Assembly (NCBI RefSeq): GCF_001577305.1
Contig: NZ_CP014518.1
Coordinates: 1,860,001 to 1,924,000 of the forward strand
Source: Sinomonas atrocyanea
Lineage (GTDB): Bacteria; Actinomycetota; Actinomycetes; Actinomycetales; Micrococcaceae
Length of the DNA: 64,000 nucleotides
Reading direction: 5' to 3'
Positions 29,931 to 36,884 of this stretch are shown one piece after another. Position 1 is the first letter of the stretch, and each line of letters opens with the position of its first letter. Made by a program: the position numbers and the translations under genes. The notes beneath the pieces were generated by a model. The model did not search any database. It saw only the letters and a program-made list of their open reading frames with translations, and was not told the DNA's origin.

Positions 29931-31769
29931 ATGGACTTCACGACCCGGCCCGAGCTCGCCGGCACCTTCGGCATGGTCTCGGCGACCCACTGGATCGGCG
30001 CCCAGGCGGGCATGGCGATGCTCGAACGCGGGGGCAACGCGTTCGACGCCGCCGCTGCCGCCGGCTTCGCGCTCCAGGCCGCCGAGCCGCAGCAGAACGG
30101 CCCCGGCGGCGACATGACCCTCATCGTCGCCGAGCCCGGGCGGCCGCCCCGCGTCCTGAGCGCCCAGGGTCCCGCGCCCGCCGCGGCAACGCCCGCCGCG
30201 TTCCGGGCGCTCGGCCTCGGGCACGTGCCGGGCACCGGGCTCCTCGCCGCGGCCATCCCCGGCTCGACCCTCGGCTGGCTCACGCTCCTGGCCGACCATG
30301 GCACGCTCGCCCTCGCGGACGTCCTCGGGCCGGCGCTGGCCGTGGCCGAGGACGGTCTGCCCGTCACGGCCAGGCTCGCAGCAGTCCTCGAGCGCATGGC
30401 GCCGCACTTCCGCCAGCACTGGCCCTCCTCGGCCGCGGTGTACGCCCCCGGCGGGCAGCCGCCGGCCGCCGGCACCCTGCTGAGGAACCCGGCGCTCGCC
30501 CGCACGTGGCGCCGGCTCCTCGAGGCCGAGGCCGGGGCGGCCGCCCGCGGTGAGGGCCGCGCGGACGCGATCGGCGCCGTCGTGCGCGAATGGACGGCCG
30601 GATTCGTCGCCGAGGCGATCGACGCGTTCTGCCGCGTGCCGCAGCGGGACTCGAGCGGCGACGCCCACGCGGGCCTCATCACGGCGGCGGACCTGACCGC
30701 CTGGCGCCCGCACTACGAGCCCACGGTCTCGCTCGACTTCCGGGGCTGGACCGTGCACAAGTGCGGCTTCTTCAGCCAGGGGCCCGCCTTCCTGCAGCAG
30801 CTCGCCATCCTGGATGCCGTCCCCGGCTTCGGCGAGGGCGCGCTCGCCCCGGGCACCGAGGGGTACCTCCACACCGTCCTCGAGGCGACCAAGCTCGCGC
30901 TCGCGGACCGGGACGCGTGGTACGGCGACGGACCGGATGTGCCGGCGGACGAGCTCCTCTCGCCCGCGTACGCGGCCGCCCGTGCGGCGCTCATCGGCGA
31001 GACGGCCTCGCTCGAGCTGGTCCCCGGCTCGCCCGCCGGGAGAACGCCGCGCCTGCCCGATCTCGTGGTGCGGGGCGGCTTCGACGCGGCCGGCGTGAAC
31101 GGGCTGGGGGAGCCCAACGCGGTGCGCGCGCTGCAGGAGGCCACTGCCGCGGGCGGCCTGCCAGCAGCGGACGGGAGGGCCCGGACCGACACTGTCCACA
31201 TCGACGTCGTGGACCGGTGGGGGAACATGGTGTCGGCGACGCCGAGCGGCGGCTGGCTCTCGAGCTCGCCGGTCATCCCCGAGCTGGGCTTCCCGCTCGG
31301 CACCCGGCTCCAGATGGCCTGGCTCGAGGAGGGGCTGCCCAACACCCTGGCGCCGGGGCGCAGGCCCCGCACCACGCTCTCGCCCTCCCTCGCTGTGCGC
31401 GGCGGGGACGCGGTGCTCGCCTTCGGCTCGCCCGGCGGCGACCAGCAGGACCAGTGGCAGCCGCACTTCTTCCTCGACGTCGCCCTGCGGGGAGCCGGGC
31501 TGCAGGAGGCGATCGACGCCCCCGGCTTCCACTCCGTCCACTCGCCGTCGAGCTTCTACCCACATGAGCACCAGCCCGGCGTTGCCCTGCTCGAGGGACG
31601 GTTCGGCGCGGACGTCGTGGAAGGGCTGCGGCGGCGCGGCCACCGGGTGGGCGTGGCCGGGAACTGGGAGATCGGGCGGCTGTGCGCCGTGGCCCGGGAC
31701 CCGGCCTCCGGCATCCTGCGTGCGGGGGCGAACCCGCGGGGAATGGCTGGCTACGCCGTCGGGCGCTGA
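29931..31769 (+). CDS. Gamma-glutamyltransferase-family N-terminal nucleophile hydrolase
   Basis: A 612-residue member of the gamma-glutamyltranspeptidase family, in which autocleavage before a Thr creates the active enzyme. The family start is visible (MVSATHWIGAQAGMAMLERGGNAFDAA), as are QNGPGGDM and the cleavage region RTDTVHIDVVDRWGNMVS, giving T421 as probable nucleophile. The C-terminal oxyanion segment PRTTLSPSLAVRGG and GSPGGDQQ fit. No signal peptide or lipobox is present, so it should be cytoplasmic, unlike classical periplasmic GGT. The substrate (glutathione-like, mycothiol-derived or other amides) is unknown. ATG 29931 was preferred to GTG 29928. Confidence 0.85.
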   Translation: MDFTTRPELAGTFGMVSATHWIGAQAGMAMLERGGNAFDAAAAAGFALQAAEPQQNGPGGDMTLIVAEPGRPPRVLSAQGPAPAAATPAAFRALGLGHVPGTGLLAAAIPGSTLGWLTLLADHGTLALADVLGPALAVAEDGLPVTARLAAVLERMAPHFRQHWPSSAAVYAPGGQPPAAGTLLRNPALARTWRRLLEAEAGAAARGEGRADAIGAVVREWTAGFVAEAIDAFCRVPQRDSSGDAHAGLITAADLTAWRPHYEPTVSLDFRGWTVHKCGFFSQGPAFLQQLAILDAVPGFGEGALAPGTEGYLHTVLEATKLALADRDAWYGDGPDVPADELLSPAYAAARAALIGETASLELVPGSPAGRTPRLPDLVVRGGFDAAGVNGLGEPNAVRALQEATAAGGLPAADGRARTDTVHIDVVDRWGNMVSATPSGGWLSSSPVIPELGFPLGTRLQMAWLEEGLPNTLAPGRRPRTTLSPSLAVRGGDAVLAFGSPGGDQQDQWQPHFFLDVALRGAGLQEAIDAPGFHSVHSPSSFYPHEHQPGVALLEGRFGADVVEGLRRRGHRVGVAGNWEIGRLCAVARDPASGILRAGANPRGMAGYAVGR

Positions 31770-31787
31770 CGGCGCCTTGGGCCCGCG

Positions 31788-33191
31788 CTAGGCACCCATC
31801 TCGCGGAAGGCCGCGGCGAGCTGGGGGTAGCGGAAATCGAAGCCGGCGTCCTTGAGCACGCCGGGGACGGCCCGGACGCTGTCCAGGGCGAGGTCGGGAT
31901 TGGTGCGCAGGACCCCGGCGGCAGCCCGCAGGAGTCCGGCCGGGGCCGGGATGCCCACGGGGACTCCCACGAACTCCCGGATGTGCGCCATGAGCTCGCG
32001 GTTCTGCACCGGCTGCGGCGACGTGGCGTTCACCACCCCGTCGGGCAGCTCCACCGCGGCCTCGCCCGCCGACGGGACGAGGCCGAGGGCCGCGCGCGCG
32101 ACCCGCAGCCAGTCCGCGGCGTGGATCCAGCTGAACCACTGCTCGCCCGTGCCGAGGTGGCCTCCCGCCCCCAGCCGCGCGGGCCCGGTGAGGCGCGACA
32201 GGACCGCGGCGTCGCGGTCCAGCACCACCGCCGTGCGCAGCACCGTCGCGCGGGCGGCGGCGGAGGGATCGAACGCGGCCTCCCAGTCGCGCACCACCGC
32301 CGCGAGGCCCGGGGCGTCGGTCGGGGGAGCGGCCCGCTCGTCCATCGGCTCCTGCGAGTCGCCGTAGATGCCGACGGCGCTGAGCTGCACCCAGCGCTCG
32401 ACCGGCCGGGCCCGCGTCCGGCTCGCCTCGACGAGGGCGCGCGTGGGCGCGACCCGGCTGTCGCGGAGCAGCGCGAGGTTCGCCTCGGTCGCGGGCCTGT
32501 CGAGGCTTGCGCCGCTGAGGTTGACGAGGGCGAGCCGCTGCACCGCGCCCAGCTCGGCACTCCAGGGGCCCTGGCTTCGCCCGTCCCAGAGGATCTGCCG
32601 GAAGGGCCCGGGGCGGGGGGACCGGGCGAGCAGCGCCACCTCGTGGCCCGAGCAGAGCAGGTCCGCCGCGAGCAGGGTGCCGAGGTACCCGCTGCCGCCG
32701 GCGAGGACCGTGAGCGCCGGGCGTGCCGCGGCGTCGTCCGCAGGATTCCCCGCGGGCGCGGCGAGTTGGTACAGGCGTGCGCACTGGGCCGCGAAGCCGC
32801 GCACGAGGGGCTCTCCGGCCGTGAGGCCGAACTGCTGCGCGAGCGGGCCGTCGATCACGACGCGCTGGGTGAAGAGCGTGCCGCCGTCGCGCTCCGTGAG
32901 GGCCCATTCGATCTCCTGGGCGCCCCCGGGCTGGGGCTGGCGGAGCACGAGCCGGCGGCCCGGCTCGACCTGCGTGACGGTGAACGCGGGAGCCGTGCGC
33001 CGGTGGAGCGCCCCGAGAAGCCGCTGCGCGGGCGCGTAGTGCCCCCGGGTCCCCTCGGTGAGCGCCGAGCCCAGCCCGGCCTCACCGACCGCAGGATTCC
33101 ATTCCGGCCACCGCCGCACCTCGGAGAGCACCTCCCAGAGGGCGCCTGCCGGGAGGTTGAACCACTGGGATGCCGTGCGATGCCAGGTCAT
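31788..33191 (-). CDS. Fusion of SRPBCC domain and TIGR01777-type NAD-dependent epimerase (YfcH-like)
   Basis: A 467-residue two-domain protein. Residues 1 to about 150 form an SRPBCC/polyketide cyclase-like ligand-binding domain (ASQWFNLPAGALWEVLSEVRRWPEWNP). Residues from about 160 on are a short-chain dehydrogenase of the TIGR01777 group with the nucleotide motif VLAGGSGYLGTLLAADLL, the SAVGIYGD segment, and a C-terminal DUF1731 (ALDSVRAVPGVLKDAGFDFRYP). Similar fusions occur in actinobacteria. Reaction unknown; the start domain may bind a hydrophobic substrate. It runs convergent with the GGT-like gene (18 bp gap) and follows marR by 9 bp, so the two minus-strand genes probably share a promoter. 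Confidence 0.85.
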   Translation of the reverse strand: MTWHRTASQWFNLPAGALWEVLSEVRRWPEWNPAVGEAGLGSALTEGTRGHYAPAQRLLGALHRRTAPAFTVTQVEPGRRLVLRQPQPGGAQEIEWALTERDGGTLFTQRVVIDGPLAQQFGLTAGEPLVRGFAAQCARLYQLAAPAGNPADDAAARPALTVLAGGSGYLGTLLAADLLCSGHEVALLARSPRPGPFRQILWDGRSQGPWSAELGAVQRLALVNLSGASLDRPATEANLALLRDSRVAPTRALVEASRTRARPVERWVQLSAVGIYGDSQEPMDERAAPPTDAPGLAAVVRDWEAAFDPSAAARATVLRTAVVLDRDAAVLSRLTGPARLGAGGHLGTGEQWFSWIHAADWLRVARAALGLVPSAGEAAVELPDGVVNATSPQPVQNRELMAHIREFVGVPVGIPAPAGLLRAAAGVLRTNPDLALDSVRAVPGVLKDAGFDFRYPQLAAAFREMGA

Positions 33192-33200
33192 GGCCGCAGT

Positions 33201-33719
33201 CTACTGGCCGGTGTCCCCGCATCCGGCGGGCCCGGCGGCCTCGCCCTCGGCCGCGGCGATCGCCTCCGCGATCCGGTGGCACGCCTGCCCGAACACCGCC
33301 TGCTGCTCCGGGGTGAGGGGGTCGAAGACGATGCGCCGGACGAAGTCGACGTGGCCGGGCGCCGCGTCGACGATCGCCGCCCGGCCGGCCTCGGTGAGGG
33401 TCACATCCTGGCCGCGGGCGTCGTCCGCGGAACAGCTGCGGCGGATCAGTCCCTTGGCCTCCATCCGCCTCAGGATGTGCGAGAGCCGGCTGCGCTCCCA
33501 GCCGAGCTCCTGGGCGGCGGTCCCGGAGCGCAGCACCCCGTCGGGGCACTCCGAGAGGGTCGCGAGTACCGAGTACTCGGGTCCGGACAGCTGCGAGTCC
33601 CTCGTGAGCTGCCGGTCCACCGCGGGGGTGAGGCCCCACACGAGGCGGCGCAGGGCGAGCCAGACGTCCTTCTCTCGGTCATCGAGCCAGCGCGGCTCGG
33701 CGGTCGTGCGGGTGCTCAC
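33201..33719 (-). CDS. MarR-family transcriptional regulator
   Basis: A 172-residue winged-helix repressor. The DNA-binding region is recognisable in LSGPEYSVLATLSE, AAQELGWERSRLSHILRRMEAKGLI and the wing RSCSADDARGQDVTLTEAGRAA. GTG 33719 was chosen for the GAGGAG site five bases upstream. It is divergent from an FMN reductase gene. Three identical-pattern TTGA-N4-TCAA palindromes lie between them and overlap both predicted promoters, so this protein very likely controls its own gene and the reductase, perhaps in response to quinones or oxidants as for similar MarR/reductase pairs. Confidence 0.92.
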   Translation of the reverse strand: MSTRTTAEPRWLDDREKDVWLALRRLVWGLTPAVDRQLTRDSQLSGPEYSVLATLSECPDGVLRSGTAAQELGWERSRLSHILRRMEAKGLIRRSCSADDARGQDVTLTEAGRAAIVDAAPGHVDFVRRIVFDPLTPEQQAVFGQACHRIAEAIAAAEGEAAGPAGCGDTGQ

Positions 33720-33745
33720 GGCATCTCCTCGGGTCCCCTTGATGC

Positions 33746-33804
33746 TTGACACATCAATTATGCGCGTGCTGTAGTTGAACCATCAACTTTGATTGATGCG
33801 TCAA
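33746..33804. promoter_or_regulatory. Divergent MarR-controlled promoter region with three TTGA-N4-TCAA operators
   Basis: Palindromes lie at 33746-33757 (TTGACACATCAA), 33775-33786 (TTGAACCATCAA) and 33793-33804 (TTGATGCGTCAA). A forward promoter reads TTGACA (33746-33751), 18 bp, TGTAGT (33770-33775). A reverse promoter reads TTGATG (complement of 33781-33786), 18 bp, CATAAT (complement of 33757-33762). Operator 1 covers the forward -35 and touches the reverse -10; operator 2 covers the reverse -35 and the forward start site; operator 3 sits in the forward leader. Centre spacings are 29 and 18 bp. Confidence 0.85.
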
Positions 33805-33816
33805 CAAGGAGAGCAC

Positions 33817-34392
33817 ATGAGCAGGATCGCCGTCATCACCGGAAGCACGCGCCCGGGCCGGAACAACCGCCAGGTCGCCGAGTGGGTGCTGGCCCGCGCC
33901 CAGGAGCGCCAGCCCGAGGTCGAGTTCGAGCTCGTGGACATCGCCGACTTCAACCTCCCGCTCCTCAACGAGGCGGTCCCGGCCGGGTACCAGCAGTACA
34001 GCAACGAGGCCACCAAGGAATTCTCGGCCCGCATCGACGAGTTCGACGGCTTCATCTTCGTCACGCCCGAGTACAACCACTCGGTGGCCCCGGCCCTGGC
34101 GAACGCGCTGTCCTACCTCAATGCCGAGTGGGCGAACAAGGCCGCGGGCATCGTCTCCTACGGCTCGGCGTTCGGCGTCCGCGCGGTCGAGCACCTGCGC
34201 GGCATCCTCTCCGAGCTCCAGGTCGCGCATGTGCAGAAGGCCGGCATGTTCTCGCTCTTCGGCGACTTCGAGAACTTCTCGGTGTTCGCGCCGACGGAGA
34301 TGCAGGCGGCCTCGGTCGATCCCATGCTGGACCAGCTCGTGGTGTGGACCAGGGCGCTCGAGTCCGTCCGCGCGGGGGCCACCGCCCTCTGA
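33817..34392 (+). CDS. NAD(P)H-dependent FMN reductase (flavodoxin-like)
   Basis: A 191-residue member of the NADPH-dependent FMN reductase/azoreductase group. The FMN phosphate loop is ITGSTRPGRNNRQV (residues 7-20), and the conserved FVTPEYNHSVAPALANALSYL (about 87-107) lines the flavin. Such enzymes reduce quinones, chromate, azo dyes or free flavin. The ATG has an AAGGAGA site. It is the forward gene of the MarR pair, so induction by the regulator's ligand is expected. The exact substrate is not visible. Confidence 0.9.
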   Translation: MSRIAVITGSTRPGRNNRQVAEWVLARAQERQPEVEFELVDIADFNLPLLNEAVPAGYQQYSNEATKEFSARIDEFDGFIFVTPEYNHSVAPALANALSYLNAEWANKAAGIVSYGSAFGVRAVEHLRGILSELQVAHVQKAGMFSLFGDFENFSVFAPTEMQAASVDPMLDQLVVWTRALESVRAGATAL

Positions 34393-34472
34393 CGGACGGG
34401 GGTGGCGCCCCGGGGCGAACCCGGCAAGGATGGTCGGCAGTGGCCACACGGGCTGCACGGGAAGGGGAGTCC

Positions 34473-35318
34473 ATGGAGATCGTGCTCACCGGAGGAAGCG
34501 GGAAGCTCGGGCGGGTGGTCCTAGCGCACCTGCGCGAGGCGGGCCACCGCGTGTGGAGCCTGGACGTGGCGGGGGAGCGGGACCCCGGGTTCATCCGCAC
34601 CGACCTCACCGACTACGGCCAGGTGGTGGACGCCTTCCTCGGGGTCGACGACCGCCATGACGGCATCGACGCCGTCGTCCACCTCGGCGCCATCCCGGCG
34701 CCCGGACTCGTTCCGGACGCCGCGACGTTCCGGAACAACATGCTGGCCACGTACAACGTGTTCCAGGCCGCCCGGCGCGCGGGCGTAAAGCGGATCGCCT
34801 ACGCCTCGAGCGAGACCGTGCTCGGGCTGCCCTTCGACACCCCGCCGCCCTACATCCCCGTCGACGAGGAGTACGCCGCGCGGCCCGAGAGCACCTACTC
34901 GCTCGTGAAGCACCTCGAGGAGCAGATGGCGATCCAGCTGTGCCGCTGGGACCCGGAACTGAGCATCAGCGCGTTCAGGTTCTCCAACGTCATGGTGCCC
35001 GAGGACTACGCCGCCTTCCCGTCGTTCGACGCGGACCCGACGCAGCGGAAGTGGAACCTGTGGGGGTACATCGACGCCCGGGACGGCGCCCAGGCCGTCG
35101 AGCGGGCCCTGGAGTCGGCCCGGCCCGGCTTCGAGGCCTACATCATCGCTGCGGCCGACACAGTCATGTCGCGCAGCTCCGCCTCGCTCGCCGCCGAGGT
35201 CTTCCCCGGGGTCGAGGTGCGGGAGGGCCTGAGCGAGCACGAGACCCTGCTCGGGATCGACAAGGCGCGCAGGCTGCTCGGCTACGATCCGCGCCACTCC
35301 TGGCGCGACCACGTCTAG
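34473..35318 (+). CDS. NAD-dependent epimerase/dehydratase (uronate dehydrogenase-like)
   Basis: A 281-residue extended short-chain dehydrogenase. The NAD-binding motif is TGGSGKLGRVVLAHL (residues 6-20), the substrate Ser region is AYASSETVLG, and the catalytic Tyr-x-x-x-Lys is YSLVK (about 149-153). Segments such as HLGAIPAPG resemble uronate dehydrogenases and related sugar-oxidising enzymes. It lies 80 bp after the FMN reductase and ends at a strong bidirectional terminator. Sugar substrate not determinable. Confidence 0.85.
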   Translation: MEIVLTGGSGKLGRVVLAHLREAGHRVWSLDVAGERDPGFIRTDLTDYGQVVDAFLGVDDRHDGIDAVVHLGAIPAPGLVPDAATFRNNMLATYNVFQAARRAGVKRIAYASSETVLGLPFDTPPPYIPVDEEYAARPESTYSLVKHLEEQMAIQLCRWDPELSISAFRFSNVMVPEDYAAFPSFDADPTQRKWNLWGYIDARDGAQAVERALESARPGFEAYIIAAADTVMSRSSASLAAEVFPGVEVREGLSEHETLLGIDKARRLLGYDPRHSWRDHV

Positions 35319-35368
35319 GCCGGAGGAGGGCCCGGGCGGCCTCCGCCGATCCGGGTCCTGAGACGCCG

Positions 35369-35402
35369 AGAGGGCCGGCAGCGAGTCGCTGCCGGCCCTC
35401 TT
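35369..35402. terminator. Bidirectional terminator between epimerase and csp genes
   Basis: A long stem: AGAGGGCCGGCAGCGA pairs with TCGCTGCCGGCCCTCT with almost no loop, followed by TT on the plus strand. It lies between two convergent genes and can serve both. Confidence 0.85.
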
Positions 35403-35446
35403 CAGGCTTCATCGATCACCGGCGCCCCGTGCGGGGCGCCCGGGAA

Positions 35447-35650
35447 TCAGAGCGGGCGGACCTTGGCGGCCTGCAGGCCCTTGGGGCCCTGCTGGGTCTC
35501 GAACTCGACCTTCTGGCCCTCGAGGAGCTCGCGGTAGCCGTTCGATTCGATGGCGCTGAAGTGAACGAACACATCAGCCGAGTTGTCGTCGGGAGCGATG
35601 AAGCCGAAGCCCTTTTCGCTGTTGAACCACTTCACGGTGCCAGTTGTCAT
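35447..35650 (-). CDS. Cold-shock protein (CspA family)
   Basis: A 67-residue single-stranded nucleic acid binding protein. RNP1 is KGFGFI (residues 13-18) and RNP2 is VFVHF (27-31); the start TTGTVKWFNSEKGFGFI is classic. It acts as an RNA chaperone. The gene is followed by the strong terminator at 35369-35402 and preceded by a gene-free stretch of 229 bp (35651-35879) that is long enough for the extended 5' leader usual for csp genes; I could not define a promoter or a specific fold in it. Confidence 0.96.
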   Translation of the reverse strand: MTTGTVKWFNSEKGFGFIAPDDNSADVFVHFSAIESNGYRELLEGQKVEFETQQGPKGLQAAKVRPL

Positions 35651-35879
35651 GACTGCCCTTTCGGGGTCGGTGCAGGCCCCGGCGGTCGGGACCTGATATG
35701 CAGCGGTGTTCGTAAAACCGCTAGCACGCACCGCACCCCGCCTCCGGCGGAGGCAGGAGCCGTACAGGCACAACGTGAAACACAACGACTACAGGTACAA
35801 CGGTACAGGAGCGGGGCCCTTGGGGCGAGTGTCCACGCGTGCGCGCGATCCGCGCCGGCGAGTCTGCGCCGCACGCGCG

Positions 35880-36086
35880 TCAGTCGATCCCGAGCTCGAT
35901 GTCCGGGTTCTCCTCTTCCTCCGCGTCGAGCTCGATCATCCGGCGCGGATCGTGCAGCGGGTCGAGCTCGTCCATGGTCTCCGGATTGTCGCTGGAGCCC
36001 TCCGGAGCCTGGCTGTCCCGGCCGTCGAGGGGCTCGGTGAGGTCATCGTCCTCGGTGTTGCCGAAGTCGAGGCTGTGGGTCATCAT
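35880..36086 (-). CDS. Small acidic protein of unknown function (68 aa)
   Basis: A 68-residue, strongly acidic protein (about one third Asp/Glu) ending in DAEEEENPDIELGID. It begins ATGATG with a GAGAGG site (complement of 36091-36096). No known domain, membrane segment or Cys motif is visible, and it is probably disordered. It sits between the csp gene and the two-component system, on the same strand as both. The clean ribosome site and isolated frame support a real gene, but its role is unknown. Confidence 0.6.
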   Translation of the reverse strand: MMTHSLDFGNTEDDDLTEPLDGRDSQAPEGSSDNPETMDELDPLHDPRRMIELDAEEEENPDIELGID

Positions 36087-36158
36087 CTGTCCTCTCGCTG
36101 TTCCTGCATCAAATCTAGGCCGCCCGCGGCGGTCGCGACAGGGTCCCGGGAAGGCGCC

Positions 36159-36884
36159 TTAGCCGTTCCAGCGGTACTCGTTCTCGGGACGACCGGGCGC
36201 CCCGTACCGGGCCGAGCGGGTGACCTCCTTCGTCTCCGCGAGGTGCTCGAGGTACCGGCGCGCCGTCACCCGGGAGACCCCCACCGCCTCCGTGACCTCG
36301 GAGGCGGAGACGGGCGCCGCCTTTGCACGGAGGAAGTCCCGGACCGCCTCGAGCGTCCCCGCCGAGAGGCCCTTGGGCAGGGGCCGGGCCACCGGGGCGC
36401 GGAGGGCGGCCAGGGCCTCGTCCACGGCGGCCTGCGAGGCCGGGCCCGCGCCGTCCGCGAGCGCCTCCCGGTAGGCGCGGTAGTGCTCGAGCCGCTCGGC
36501 GAACGCGGCGAAGGTGAACGGCTTGATGAGGTACTGCACGACGCCGACAGAGATCGCCCGCCGCACGACCGGCAGCTCGCGCACCGCCGTGATCGCGATG
36601 ATGTCCACCGGATGGCCCGCGGCCCGCATGCGCCGGCCCACGTCCAGCCCGTGCAGGTCCGGCAGGTTCATGTCCAGCAGGACCAGGTCCACGGGCTCCC
36701 CGGCGGCCGCGAGCTCGCCGGCCAGGCGCAGCGCCGACGCGCCGTCGCGCGCCGTCCCGGCATGGACGAATCCGGGGACGCGCTCCACGTACGCGGCGTG
36801 CGCCGCCGCCGCGATCGGCTCGTCCTCGACCACGAGCACCCGGATCCCGGAGGTGGCCGACCCCCGTCCCTTCGCCGCGCTCAC
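36159..36884 (-). CDS. Response regulator, CitB/DcuR type
   Basis: A 241-residue regulator. The receiver domain spans residues 15-130, with acidic pocket VVEDEP (18-23), phospho-acceptor D71 in LLDMNLPD and Lys in YLIKPF. The C-terminal helix-turn-helix (VSASEVTEAVGVSRVTARRYLEHL) matches the CitB/DcuR group, which answers to di- and tricarboxylates. It overlaps the kinase gene by 4 bp. The divergent dctA gene is the likely target. Confidence 0.92.
   Translation of the reverse strand: MSAAKGRGSATSGIRVLVVEDEPIAAAAHAAYVERVPGFVHAGTARDGASALRLAGELAAAGEPVDLVLLDMNLPDLHGLDVGRRMRAAGHPVDIIAITAVRELPVVRRAISVGVVQYLIKPFTFAAFAERLEHYRAYREALADGAGPASQAAVDEALAALRAPVARPLPKGLSAGTLEAVRDFLRAKAAPVSASEVTEAVGVSRVTARRYLEHLAETKEVTRSARYGAPGRPENEYRWNG

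Noticed and set aside
26604..31643. A 1679-residue minus-strand ORF
   Set aside because: Only its last 213 codons (gntR) are real. The rest is antisense to prpE, the thioesterase and the GGT-like gene, kept open by high GC.
35651..35879. A riboswitch in the csp leader
   Set aside because: The stretch is plausible as a long cold-shock leader, but I could not match any riboswitch fold or conserved core.
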